Of a stretch of 38,426 nucleotides of DNA, positions 7,383 through 15,282 are shown piece after piece. The translations under genes and the position numbers were made by a program. Position 1 is the first letter of the stretch, and each line of letters starts with the position of its first letter. The stretch is from CAKVOD01 sp964489405 (GTDB lineage: Bacteria; Bacillota; Clostridia; Christensenellales; UBA1242), in assembly GCA_964489405.1 (NCBI GenBank), contig CAZAYL010000009.1:1-38426 (forward strand). Direction: 5' to 3'. The notes beneath the pieces were generated by a model. That model did not search any database. It was not told the origin of the DNA and saw nothing but the letters and a program-made list of their open reading frames with translations.

Positions 7383-7553
7383 ATGAATGCGAGTGATTTC
7401 TACTACTTGTCTTATGTCAAAACACGCAAGTTAATTGAGTGTGTAAGTAGTATTAGAAGCAATGCGCTATTTCACTCAACCAAAGCGGGCGCGCAAGACT
7501 TTGTTATAGCGGAGAAATCTTCCGAAAGTGTAAAATCAAAAAAGAATAAATAA
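7383..7553 (+). CDS. Possible small protein, 56 aa
   Basis: An ATG 4 nt after the SDR-like stop opens a 56-codon frame that ends at the TAA directly before the AAGGAG (7553-7558) used by obgE. The peptide begins MNASDFYYLSYVKTRKL and ends in a lysine/serine-rich tail. No family is recognised, and no ribosome-binding site is seen beyond possible translational coupling to the upstream gene. The tight fit between two genes favours a real coding sequence, but its short length leaves doubt. Confidence 0.4.
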   Translation: MNASDFYYLSYVKTRKLIECVSSIRSNALFHSTKAGAQDFVIAEKSSESVKSKKNK

Positions 7554-7592
7554 AGGAGTAACGCGTAAAAAACACATACGCGTACAAAAAAA
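7553..7592 (+). promoter_or_regulatory. Hairpin-bridged ribosome-binding site of obgE
   Basis: AAGGAG (7553-7558) lies 34 nt upstream of the obgE ATG, too far for normal initiation. Between them is a perfect 7-bp hairpin (ACGCGTA 7561-7567 with TACGCGT 7577-7583, 9-nt loop) followed by 9 A-rich nt. If it folds, the unpaired distance falls to 2 + 9 nt. No other ribosome-binding site is present. Confidence 0.6.
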
Positions 7593-8852
7593 ATGTTTGT
7601 AGATAGAGCAAAAATAATAGTGAAAGCAGGCAATGGTGGCGACGGCAAAGTTTCTTTTTATCGTGATAAATTTACAACAAACGGCGGGCCAGACGGTGGA
7701 GACGGCGGACGTGGTGGCGATATAATTTTGATTGCAAGTCGCGATGTCAATACGCTTGTTGATTTCAAATTTCAAAAGCATTTTCGTGCAGGGAATGGCG
7801 AAAATGGGGGCAATAACCATTGTTCTGGGGGCGACGGCGAAGATGTGATAATCAAAGTTCCGTGCGGTTGTGTGGTCAAGGACGCCGAGAGCGACAAAGT
7901 CATTGTCGATATGTTTGAAGAAGGGCAAAAGCACATATTGTTGCGTGGTGGCAATGGTGGCAAGGGCAATCAAAATTTTGCCACATCACGTCGTCAAGCA
8001 CCAAATTTTGCTCAAAAAGGTTTCTTGACAGAAGAAAGGGAAGTCGTTTTGGAATTGAAAACAATTGCAGATGTTGGGCTTGTTGGGTTCCCAAATGTGG
8101 GGAAATCAACACTACTTTCTGCAATCAGTGATGCGAAACCTAAAATTGCGAATTACCACTTTACGACACTCGCGCCGAACTTAGGCGTCGTGAAATATTA
8201 TGACAAATCGTGTGTCGTTGCTGATATCCCAGGGCTAATAGAAGGCGCAAGTGAAGGCGCAGGGTTAGGACACGAATTTTTGCGCCATATCGAGCGCACG
8301 CGCGTTTTAGTGCACGTCGTCGACATAGCAGGGAGTGAAGGGCGCGACCCATATGACGATTTTATCAAAATCAATGAAGAACTGAAATCGTACAGCACAA
8401 AACTTGCTGATCGTCCGCAAATTGTCGCGATGAATAAATGCGATATGCTTGGCGACAACCACGCACCAATTGAAGAATTTAAAAAGAAAGTCAATCTCCC
8501 TTGCATCGAAATTTCAGCATTCACACACAAGGGAATTGATGAACTCTTGAAGCAAGTGTTTAATGAACTTGCTAATTTACCTGAAATTGAGCCAGAAAAA
8601 ACCGAAGCGTTCGATTTTGATGCAACACGAGATTTGACATACACAATTAGGCGCGACGATGATGGTTCATTTGTCGTTGAAGGCAGTTTGATAGACAATA
8701 TTGTTCGCGGAGTCAACTTGTACGACTATGAGTCTTTTGCGTATTTTAATAAGCGAATTAAAGCGGAAGGCATTGAGGACGCTCTTTATGCTCGTGGTGC
8801 AAAGATTGGGGATACAGTTCATCTTGGCGGGGTTGAATTCACACTTGAGTAA
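7593..8852 (+). CDS. obgE: GTPase Obg/CgtA
   Basis: ObgE is a GTPase that acts in 50S ribosome assembly and stress signalling. The 419-aa protein has the glycine-rich Obg fold (1-158, starting MFVDRAKIIVKAGNGGDGK). It also has a G domain with G1 GFPNVGKST (~165), G3 DIPGLIEGA (~212), G4 NKCD (~282) and G5 SAF (~310). A C-terminal OCT domain (~345-419) is typical of Gram-positive Obg proteins. The start is fixed by the conserved MFVD N-terminus even though the AAGGAG is 34 nt away (see the hairpin entry). The usual rplU-rpmA neighbours are absent. A strong terminator follows. Confidence 0.97.
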   Translation: MFVDRAKIIVKAGNGGDGKVSFYRDKFTTNGGPDGGDGGRGGDIILIASRDVNTLVDFKFQKHFRAGNGENGGNNHCSGGDGEDVIIKVPCGCVVKDAESDKVIVDMFEEGQKHILLRGGNGGKGNQNFATSRRQAPNFAQKGFLTEEREVVLELKTIADVGLVGFPNVGKSTLLSAISDAKPKIANYHFTTLAPNLGVVKYYDKSCVVADIPGLIEGASEGAGLGHEFLRHIERTRVLVHVVDIAGSEGRDPYDDFIKINEELKSYSTKLADRPQIVAMNKCDMLGDNHAPIEEFKKKVNLPCIEISAFTHKGIDELLKQVFNELANLPEIEPEKTEAFDFDATRDLTYTIRRDDDGSFVVEGSLIDNIVRGVNLYDYESFAYFNKRIKAEGIEDALYARGAKIGDTVHLGGVEFTLE

Positions 8853-8883
8853 CATATGGGGAAAATCTCCATATGTTTTTTTA
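8851..8883 (+). terminator. Terminator after obgE
   Basis: A 12-bp stem (8851-8862 with 8866-8877, one G-U pair) overlaps the stop codon and is followed by a T run. It insulates the phage cassette from the host operon. Confidence 0.88.
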
Positions 8884-8905
8884 TAAAATTTATCGAAATT
8901 TTTTA

Positions 8906-8933
8906 TTGACTTTTGAAAAATCTGTGTTATAAT
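8906..8933 (+). promoter_or_regulatory. Upstream promoter of the phage cassette
   Basis: TTGACT (8906-8911), 16 bp and TATAAT (8928-8933). Transcription would start near 8940 and run through a structured leader of ~165 nt before the activator gene. Confidence 0.75.
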
Positions 8934-8994
8934 AGCATTGACAAACAAAAAGAGCGCCCTCTCGCTTTGAGTTAGTCGCTTACAAAAGATGAAA

Positions 8995-9044
8995 TTTTAT
9001 ACGACACATAGGACTCCTTATACAAGGACTTGTGTCGTATAAAA
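8995..9044 (+). promoter_or_regulatory. Large leader hairpin before the activator gene
   Basis: A 14-bp perfect outer stem (8995-9008 with 9031-9044) encloses a second stem (TCCTT 9015-9019 with AAGGA 9024-9028). No T run follows, so it is not a plain terminator. A 17-codon ORF (ATG 8989 to TAA 9042) runs through it without a ribosome-binding site. Confidence 0.6.
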
Positions 9045-9053
9045 ATATTCAAC

Positions 9054-9075
9054 AATTAGAACATTTGTTCTAATT
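9054..9075. promoter_or_regulatory. LexA/SOS operator (Gram-positive type)
   Basis: A perfect inverted repeat with 10-bp arms and a 2-nt centre (AATTAGAACA 9054-9063, TGTTCTAATT 9066-9075). Its core, GAACATTTGTTC (9059-9070), matches the Bacillota LexA (DinR) box GAAC-N4-GTTC exactly. It lies 30 nt before the activator ATG. A weak promoter could overlap it (TTAGAA 9056-9061, 17 bp, TAATAT 9079-9084), so LexA binding would block either initiation there or elongation from 8906. Confidence 0.75.
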
Positions 9076-9104
9076 TAATAATATTAAGAAAGGGAGTAAA
9101 TTTT

Positions 9105-9584
9105 ATGACAACAAATAAAGAAACAATGGTTAATGCAGTAATCAAAAATTATATGGAAATAAATCAACTTGTAAAAATACTTAATACGCGCATCAAAGTT
9201 CGTGCCATAAACTCATATTGTAGCGACCTTTATCGCAGTTGTGAAGAAGTTGCGAATGATATATGCGAACTTTTGGAAAGAAAAAACATTTTACAAAATT
9301 TGATGAGCGCACTAAATACAGCAATAAGCACTTTTCAACAAAATGAGCGTGATGTTTTTGACCTTCGCTATATAAAGCACGAAAAAATAAATACAATAAG
9401 CGAGAAAACAGGGCTTTCAAAACAAACGGTTTTTAGGACAATACATTTGATACCCCAAAAGATAGCCAAAGCATTACACAAAGATACTTTTTTTGATAAG
9501 TTTTGCAAAAATGATTATCAAAAAATTGCATTCATAGAAAATGCGTACATACATTGTGGCATCAAAGATTGTAGCATCGCATAA
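9105..9584 (+). CDS. Phage late-transcription activator, sigma-70 region-4-like
   Basis: This 159-aa protein begins after an AAAGGGAG ribosome-binding site (9090-9097). Residues ~78-122 contain ISTFQQNERDVFDLRYI followed by an ISEKTGLSKQTVFRTI helix-turn-helix. This is the arrangement of sigma region 4 and of ArpU/RinA-type late regulators of Gram-positive phages. The N-terminal half is helical. The likely job is to switch on the terminase-portal-capsid operon from its -35-poor promoter at 10153. The SOS operator just upstream suggests induction by DNA damage. It converges on the next gene with no spacer. The family-level call is good; the precise type is uncertain. Confidence 0.65.
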   Translation: MTTNKETMVNAVIKNYMEINQLVKILNTRIKVRAINSYCSDLYRSCEEVANDICELLERKNILQNLMSALNTAISTFQQNERDVFDLRYIKHEKINTISEKTGLSKQTVFRTIHLIPQKIAKALHKDTFFDKFCKNDYQKIAFIENAYIHCGIKDCSIA

Positions 9585-10058
9585 TTAAAGCATTTCGTCG
9601 TGTTCAGTTTTTTGCGCCTGTTCTTGCTTACGTTTTTCCTTGTGATTTTGTTTTTCTATCAATAAATCACTTATGTGTGGGACAATCAAAATTAGTGCAA
9701 CTGCAATTAGTGGCAAAGTTAGCAAAAGGACAAGCACGTACATATATCCATCGATAGTTAAATTAGCACTTTTTGTCTTGCTACTTTGTTCCGAATTACT
9801 AGGGAAGTCCGTTTGCGCTAAAATTTTTACTAGAGTAAATTGAGTTGATTTATCAATCGGTAATTTTGCGTCAAATTGTAAGAGTAAATTTTTGTGAATT
9901 AGAAAAGGAGTATTTGTGTTATATTCGACAACAGGATTAATTTTTTTTGTTTGCAAATTAAAAGTATTTGACGCAAAATAAGTGAGTGAAATGCAAGGAA
10001 TAGCAAAAATTGTAATTAGCATTAAAATTAACCCCAACATATGCTTTATTTTTTGCAT
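9585..10058 (-). CDS. Two-helix membrane protein inside the phage cassette
   Basis: This 157-aa minus-strand protein is not recognised. ATG 10058 has GAGG 5 nt upstream. An N-terminal helix (~7-28, MLGLILMLITIFAIPCISLTYF) is followed by an extracytoplasmic segment of ~75 residues and a second helix (~105-130, YMYVLVLLLTLPLIAVALILIV). A charged cytosolic tail rich in K, E and Q ends the protein. It is oriented against every other cassette gene and splits the activator from the structural operon. It could be a moron gene carried by the phage, a superinfection or lysis regulator, or a host gene; the sequence does not decide. Confidence 0.6.
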   Translation of the reverse strand: MQKIKHMLGLILMLITIFAIPCISLTYFASNTFNLQTKKINPVVEYNTNTPFLIHKNLLLQFDAKLPIDKSTQFTLVKILAQTDFPSNSEQSSKTKSANLTIDGYMYVLVLLLTLPLIAVALILIVPHISDLLIEKQNHKEKRKQEQAQKTEHDEML

Positions 10059-10075
10059 CTAAACCTCGCAATTAT

Positions 10076-10104
10076 ATTATAGCGAAGAATAAATTTATAA
10101 TCAA
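10076..10104 (-). promoter_or_regulatory. Promoter of the minus-strand membrane protein
   Basis: On the minus strand TTGATT (10099-10104), 17 bp and TATAAT (10076-10081). The implied leader is only ~10 nt, just enough for GAGG at 10064-10067. Confidence 0.55.
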
Positions 10105-10136
10105 TAAAAATAATATGAATATTTTATACTAAAATG

Positions 10137-10158
10137 ACAACAATTGTTGTTTTATAAT
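10137..10158 (+). promoter_or_regulatory. Palindromic operator and -10 box of the structural operon
   Basis: A 14-bp perfect palindrome, ACAACAATTGTTGT (10137-10150), ends 2 bp before TATAAT (10153-10158). No -35 hexamer is present at the right distance (10130-10135 is A-rich), so the promoter looks activator-dependent. The sigma-like protein encoded at 9105 is the obvious candidate, by inference. Confidence 0.5.
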
Positions 10159-10187
10159 TAAAAAAGTCGAATAAGAATAAGGAAATT

Positions 10188-11609
10188 ATGGAAGAAAGAA
10201 AAACAGTCGAGCGTGCGCTTGCAATTGAGCGCGAACAATTTGCCCGCGTTGGTGCGCTCAGCAATTATAACAAAGACAAAGTCCACAAAAAGCAAATTGC
10301 TTTTCACAAAAACAAAAGTTCGAATCGGTGGGTGTTTGGTGGAAATCGTAGTGGCAAAACTGAATGTGGAGCGGTCGAATGTATCTATATGGCGCTTGGC
10401 ATACACCCATATCGCGAAAATCGTGCAAATGTTGCAGGGTGGGTTGTTTCACTTTCCACGCAAGTACAACGCGACGTCGCACAAAAAAAAGTTTTGCATT
10501 ATCTTCCCAAACATACAATTGTCGATATAGTTATGCAAACTGGTCGGAAAGGAACGCCCCAACGTGGAATAATTGACCAAATTATTGTCCGCAACGCGCA
10601 AGGTGGGACAAGCACAATTGGGTTCAAATCTTGCGACCAAGGACGCGAAAAATTTCAAGGTGCGTCGCTGGATTTTGTGTGGTTTGATGAAGAACCGCCC
10701 GAGGACATCTATGACGAGTGCAAAATGCGTGTTTTTGACCGCGACGGCGATATTTTTGGCACAATGACCCCGCTGAAAGGGTTGACGTGGGTTTATGAAA
10801 AAATTTACAAAGCAAGCACATACGACAAGAATATTTGGTGTGAGTTTATGGAATGGGCAGACAACCCACATTTGTCACAAAAACAAATTGCGACGCTTTC
10901 TAAATCATTGTCACAAAGCGAACTTGAGTCGCGTAGATATGGACGTTTTCAAGCGAATGCAGGTCTTGTATATACCGAGTTTGACGAAAATATACACATC
11001 ATACCGCCCTTTGATATTCCACTTGCGTGGCAAGACAATATATCAATAGATCCAGGGCTTCACAATCCACTTTCTTGCCACTTTTACTGTGTCGATTATG
11101 ACGGAAATGTCTACGTCGTCGCGGAACATTATGCAAGCAATTTAGATGTTGCAACACACGCGCGCCAAATCAATAATATAGCACAACATTTGAATTGGAA
11201 ACGCGCCCCCAATGGTATGCTTGAAAGTCTTATCGACTCATCTGCTACCGCCCGCACACTATCAAGTGAAAAAAATGTTGTTGAATTGTTTTATGACAAT
11301 GGAATATTAGTCAATCCACGCGTGAATAAGGAATTGTTTAGTGGAATAAATCGCGTCAAATCATATTTGCGTGACGGGAATGGAAAGCCACACTTATTTA
11401 TATTCAATACGTGTGTGCATATGATTGATGAAATAAAAAAATACTGGTGGGGGGACGGCGATGCGCCAATAAAGAAAGATGACCACTCACTCGACGAATT
11501 GCGTTACTATCTTTGCACAAAACCAGAGCTTACGCGACTTCCCGACGTTAAAAGCGAAATTGCGCGCGACAAAGAACGCCTGTATCGCAAACTTCGACGT
11601 GGCACATAA
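10188..11609 (+). CDS. terL: Phage terminase large subunit
   Basis: This ATP-driven motor and nuclease packages DNA into procapsids. The 473-aa protein has Walker A GGNRSGKT at 51-58 and Walker B FVWFDEEPP at ~163-171 with the catalytic glutamate. A GTMTPLKG coupling motif lies at ~188-195. An RNase H-like nuclease half follows, with acidic residues in SIDPG (~285) and DDHSLDEL (~430). The length and all motor and nuclease residues look intact, so it is likely active. GGAA (10181-10184) precedes ATG 10188. It starts the structural operon behind the palindrome-containing promoter. No full-length small terminase lies before it, which is unusual. Confidence 0.93.
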   Translation: MEERKTVERALAIEREQFARVGALSNYNKDKVHKKQIAFHKNKSSNRWVFGGNRSGKTECGAVECIYMALGIHPYRENRANVAGWVVSLSTQVQRDVAQKKVLHYLPKHTIVDIVMQTGRKGTPQRGIIDQIIVRNAQGGTSTIGFKSCDQGREKFQGASLDFVWFDEEPPEDIYDECKMRVFDRDGDIFGTMTPLKGLTWVYEKIYKASTYDKNIWCEFMEWADNPHLSQKQIATLSKSLSQSELESRRYGRFQANAGLVYTEFDENIHIIPPFDIPLAWQDNISIDPGLHNPLSCHFYCVDYDGNVYVVAEHYASNLDVATHARQINNIAQHLNWKRAPNGMLESLIDSSATARTLSSEKNVVELFYDNGILVNPRVNKELFSGINRVKSYLRDGNGKPHLFIFNTCVHMIDEIKKYWWGDGDAPIKKDDHSLDELRYYLCTKPELTRLPDVKSEIARDKERLYRKLRRGT

Positions 11610-11618
11610 AGGAGAGAT

Positions 11619-11894
11619 ATGAAAAATGAAATAGCAGGTCTAGAAAAATTAGCAAACGGCTTTGACAGTCTTGAAACAATTGATGATTACGCACTTGACC
11701 CCGATTCAGGTGAACTCAAACTCATCAAGCGTCGCGTAACAACAAAATATATTCCACCCGACCTTGATGCGTATAAATTGCTTTACGGCACGACAAATTT
11801 CGATGCTTTAAGTGATGAAGAACTGCAAGAAGAAAAAGAAAGACTAATAAGGTCCTTAATCGAAAGTGCAAAAAAACAAACAAATAAGGAGTAA
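11619..11894 (+). CDS. Small phage protein resembling a TerS C-terminal segment
   Basis: This 91-aa acidic protein follows a clear GGAG ribosome-binding site, 9 nt after terL. Its middle (KLIKRRVTTKYIPPDLDAYKL, broken here as KRRV...YIPPDLDA) recalls the YxPPDxxA stretch near the C-terminus of many small terminases, here without the N-terminal helix-turn-helix. It may be a shortened DNA-recognition partner for TerL or an unrelated accessory protein. If it is a shortened TerS, packaging site selection could be lost, which would fit random-DNA packaging. The resemblance is short and from memory. Confidence 0.5.
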   Translation: MKNEIAGLEKLANGFDSLETIDDYALDPDSGELKLIKRRVTTKYIPPDLDAYKLLYGTTNFDALSDEELQEEKERLIRSLIESAKKQTNKE

Positions 11895-11897
11895 ATT

Positions 11898-12080
11898 ATG
11901 GAAATCAAAAAAACAATTTTTGTCAAACAATGTGACATTGTTGGTTGTGGCAACAATGCTGAATACGTCGTTACAAAAAATCCCGACGACGCGCGAACGC
12001 ACTTGTTTTTGTGTGAAAATTGCGCAAATGAACTAAAAAAATGTCTAAATTCAATCAAAAAAAATGAAAAAAACAAATAA
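11898..12080 (+). CDS. Small zinc-ribbon protein
   Basis: This 60-aa protein begins 3 nt after the previous stop with its own GGAG. It has a CDIVGC pair near residue 12 and a CENC pair near residue 40, the spacing of a treble-clef or zinc-ribbon knuckle, then a lysine-rich tail. Similar small Cys4 proteins occur in phage head operons, but the role is unknown. Confidence 0.65.
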   Translation: MEIKKTIFVKQCDIVGCGNNAEYVVTKNPDDARTHLFLCENCANELKKCLNSIKKNEKNK

Positions 12081-12110
12081 AATCAAACAAACAAATAGGA
12101 GATAAAGAAA

Positions 12111-13976
12111 ATGGAAGAAATAGTAAATGAAATTTTAGAAGAGTTTGAACGTCGCAAAATAGAGCGCAAACCCTTTGAAAGACAATGGCAAGTCAATCTA
12201 AATTTTGTTGTCGGCAATCAATTTTGCTCAGTCGATGGACTCGGAAATACGTGCAATTTTGACAGCGACTTTGAATGGCAAGAAAAGCAAGCGTATAACT
12301 ATCTTGCAACAATGTACGAAAGTAGACTTGCAAAACTCGCTCGTGTGCGTCCCAAAATGACTGTTTTGCCAAGTACCAGCGAAGAAAAGGATATAAAATC
12401 TGCAAAAGTCAGCAAATGTATATTAAAATCTGTTGAACATAAATTGAGTTTATCAAATTTGATAGCAAAAGCAACAAAATGGAGTGAACTTTGCGGTACG
12501 TCTTTTTATAAAATCGTTTGGGATGCAAACAGTGGACGAGTCGTTGGACAAAATGAAAAAGGGGAAAAAATTCGCGAAGGGGATGTCAGTGTAGCCGTTT
12601 GTCCCCCATTCGAAATCTATCCCGACAACTGCGCGTGCGAAAGCATTGATGATTGCCGTTCGTTAATCCACGCCAGAGCATATCACGTTGACGTCATCAA
12701 ACAAATGTGGAACATTGACGTCGACGGCGAAAATATCGATGTAATATCCGCTGATACCGCGGAAAACACAAGCACCGCTTTTGGCGCGGGAATGCTCAAC
12801 AATAGCGTCATCAAAACAACAAAGGAAAATCACGCAATTGTACTTGAATACTATGAACGCCCAAGCGTGGCACACAAAAATGGTCGTTTGATTATCATCG
12901 CAGGCAAAAAACTTGTGTATTCAGGCGAATTGCCATTCGAAAATCTCGATGACGGCGAACGCGGGCTTCCGTTTGTGCGTCAAATTTCGCAAGAACAAGC
13001 TTCAAACTTTTTCGGGACGACAATAATTGATAGAATAATACCTCTTCAGCGTGCTCTTAATTCGACAAAAAATCGCAAACACGAATTTATGAATCGTATC
13101 GCACAAGGGGTTTTGAGTGTCGAGGATGGGAGTATTGACATCGATTCACTCGAAGAAGATGGCTTGCGCCCAGGTAAAATACTTGTTTATAGGCAAGGGG
13201 CAACTCCCCCACATTTTCTGCAAAGTGGTGGTTTGCCAAGTGATTTTTCAAGCGAAGAAGATAGACTTATGAACCAAATGACTGTGCTTTCTGGACTTAG
13301 CGATTTAACAAGCGCAATCAGCACATATGCAAATATGAGCGGGACGGCACTGCAACTATTAATTGAGCAAGATGATGCAAAATTGACAACAAGTGCCGAA
13401 GAAATACGTAGCGCAATTAAATTAATCGGCAAACACATATTAAGGCTTTATAAGCAATTTGTCGCCCGCAAACGCGTTGGGAGAATTATCGGCGGAGATA
13501 ATCGCGAAGTGGAATTGTTTTATTTTGATAGTTCCGACATTAGTAGCGAAGATGTAGTTTTTGAAACAGAAAATGAATTGACCGAAACAGTCGCCCAGCG
13601 TCGCAGTATGGTTTTTGAACTCTTGAATGCGGGATTACTCTCAAACGAAGACGGCAAAATTGACAACCGTATGCGTAGCAAAGCGCTTGAGCTTTTGGGC
13701 TTTGGTATTTGGGAGCAAGGACAAGACATTGCAAGTCTACAACGTGGAAGAGCGCAAAAAGAATGTATCGAATGTCTAAATGATGGGAAAGTGCCAAAAG
13801 TTTCTCAAATTGATGACCACCAAATTCATATAACGGAACATACCGCATTTTTACTTTCGGATACACTCGACGAATCTAACCCAAAACACATAGAAATTCG
13901 TGACAAAATTTTGGCACACATAGAAGAACACAAAGAAGCAATTTCAGCTCTTTCTATTCGTGAAACTGTAAGATAA
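12111..13976 (+). CDS. Phage portal protein, P22-like
   Basis: The portal forms the dodecameric channel at one capsid vertex. This 621-aa protein begins after AGGAG (12096-12100). Its N-terminal region (FERQWQVNLNFVVGNQF, then a KQAYNYLATMYESRLAKLARVRP segment, given here in part) is typical of P22-type portals. A long helical region around 300-400 (IPLQRALNSTKNRKHEF; LSDLTSAISTYANMSGTALQ) matches the stem and crown helices. The C-terminus is an acidic helical tail. It is shorter than P22 gp1 (725 aa), but no internal gap is obvious. It sits in the standard terminase-portal-scaffold-capsid order. Confidence 0.88.
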   Translation: MEEIVNEILEEFERRKIERKPFERQWQVNLNFVVGNQFCSVDGLGNTCNFDSDFEWQEKQAYNYLATMYESRLAKLARVRPKMTVLPSTSEEKDIKSAKVSKCILKSVEHKLSLSNLIAKATKWSELCGTSFYKIVWDANSGRVVGQNEKGEKIREGDVSVAVCPPFEIYPDNCACESIDDCRSLIHARAYHVDVIKQMWNIDVDGENIDVISADTAENTSTAFGAGMLNNSVIKTTKENHAIVLEYYERPSVAHKNGRLIIIAGKKLVYSGELPFENLDDGERGLPFVRQISQEQASNFFGTTIIDRIIPLQRALNSTKNRKHEFMNRIAQGVLSVEDGSIDIDSLEEDGLRPGKILVYRQGATPPHFLQSGGLPSDFSSEEDRLMNQMTVLSGLSDLTSAISTYANMSGTALQLLIEQDDAKLTTSAEEIRSAIKLIGKHILRLYKQFVARKRVGRIIGGDNREVELFYFDSSDISSEDVVFETENELTETVAQRRSMVFELLNAGLLSNEDGKIDNRMRSKALELLGFGIWEQGQDIASLQRGRAQKECIECLNDGKVPKVSQIDDHQIHITEHTAFLLSDTLDESNPKHIEIRDKILAHIEEHKEAISALSIRETVR

Positions 13977-14281
13977 TTTTATTGAAAAATTGTTTTATCA
14001 TAAAACTAAAGCAGGATATTTCAATAAAAAGATTTTGAAATGATAAAGCATTTAAAAAAGAATATTCAAAAAAAACACAAAAAAAACGTATTTTTACGCA
14101 AAATTTATCAAAAAAAATGAGTTTTTATCAATAAAATAATATTTTTCTGCGATAATTGATTTTTCAACCGCAGAAATAAATGCAGGATTTTTAAATTCTT
14201 GAGTCCAATAGTAGTAGAAAAAATAAGACAAAAAAACAAAGAAAAATTTAGCACGCAGTGCTACAAAAAAAGGGAATTAAT
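13977..14281. other. AT-rich gap between portal and scaffold genes
   Basis: A 305-nt stretch without a convincing ORF. It contains several TTTATCA-type words, an 8-bp dyad (TTTCTGCG 14144-14151, CGCAGAAA 14169-14176) overlapping an extended -10-like TGC-GATAAT, and a short TAGCAC-GCA-GTGCTA hairpin just before the scaffold ribosome-binding site. A promoter here is possible, but no -35 box is seen. Confidence 0.5.
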
Positions 14282-15220
14282 ATGAAAAATAACGAAGAAA
14301 ATATTCAAAAAAATAATACACTAGACAATCAAAATGAGTATAAAATAAATGTTTCGCGCGCGGAAAATGAAGAACCAATTATTCAATTCCCCAACGTTGA
14401 AAATAATGTAAACATTGTGGAAAATCCCCAGAGTGCAAATGAAGTAAGTGAAAAAAGTCTAGAAAAATTAGATAAACGGGACGAGCAAGAATTGAACATC
14501 CTTGGCAAGTTCAAAAGTGTTGAACAACTTACAAAGGCGTACGAAAATTTGCAAGCGGAGTTCACACGAAAGAGCCAATTATTAAAAGAAGCTTTACAGA
14601 ATAAGGCTGACAATCTTAGCGATAAGACCGACCTTATTACTTGCAAAGAAAATGAAAACATCGATGATTTTGCGCAAAATGAAAACACTCAAATAAGTGA
14701 AGAATTTGCATCAAATCAAAACCAACCACCAATAGCAAAAAATAATTTTTCAAGCGAAAATGATGAAAAAAATGCAAAAAACACTTCAAAAACGCAAAAA
14801 AATGAAGAAAATTCATCAATTTTTGATGAAAACAAAATTAATCAACAATTAAAGTTTTTTGTCGAAAAAGGACAAATCAGCAAAAAAACATATCTTGAAA
14901 TTGCAAATAAAATTTTGCAAAATAGCAAACTTTTAGATGAAGCAAGCGGTGTTACGCAAGCAGTTTTGGACGTGCTATCAACAAAAGAAAACGATTTCAA
15001 TACTAAAATTGCAGACACCGAGTTCATCGTGAATTTAGTTCAAAATAACAAGAACGCATACGACAAAATCATCAATGACTATGTCGACAGTTGTCAAAAA
15101 AAGGATTTACCACTATTTATGACAAAGAATTTTGGCGCTAGCATTCCCGCTTCAACGCCCAATATGCCGACAACGTTAAGTGAAGCGCGCGTAGTTTTGG
15201 AAAAATTATTATCCAACTAA
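14282..15220 (+). CDS. Phage scaffolding protein
   Basis: Scaffold directs procapsid assembly and is absent from mature particles. ATG 14282 is preceded by AAAGGG. The 312-aa acidic, asparagine/lysine-rich protein contains the hallmark GKFKSVEQLTKAYENL segment followed by QAEFTRKSQLL at ~75-103, common to Gram-positive phage scaffolds. A low-complexity middle (~130-185) and a helical C-terminal region follow; the latter probably binds capsid. It lies directly between portal and capsid, as expected. The A-rich middle carries an AAAATGATGAAAAAA word shared with alr and the coiled-coil gene. Confidence 0.88.
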   Translation: MKNNEENIQKNNTLDNQNEYKINVSRAENEEPIIQFPNVENNVNIVENPQSANEVSEKSLEKLDKRDEQELNILGKFKSVEQLTKAYENLQAEFTRKSQLLKEALQNKADNLSDKTDLITCKENENIDDFAQNENTQISEEFASNQNQPPIAKNNFSSENDEKNAKNTSKTQKNEENSSIFDENKINQQLKFFVEKGQISKKTYLEIANKILQNSKLLDEASGVTQAVLDVLSTKENDFNTKIADTEFIVNLVQNNKNAYDKIINDYVDSCQKKDLPLFMTKNFGASIPASTPNMPTTLSEARVVLEKLLSN

Positions 15221-15282
15221 AATGCAAAATGTTCAACTACAGCAATTAACTATTTGTGATTTTGTCAATAAAAGGAGTAAAA

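Noticed and set aside
8995..9044. Left attachment site of a prophage
   Set aside because: No matching direct repeat was found near the right end of the cassette (21.2-21.4 kb).
13977..14281. A missing gene between portal and scaffold
   Set aside because: All frames are short and the stretch is A/T low-complexity without a Shine-Dalgarno plus start pair, other than the one used by the scaffold gene.
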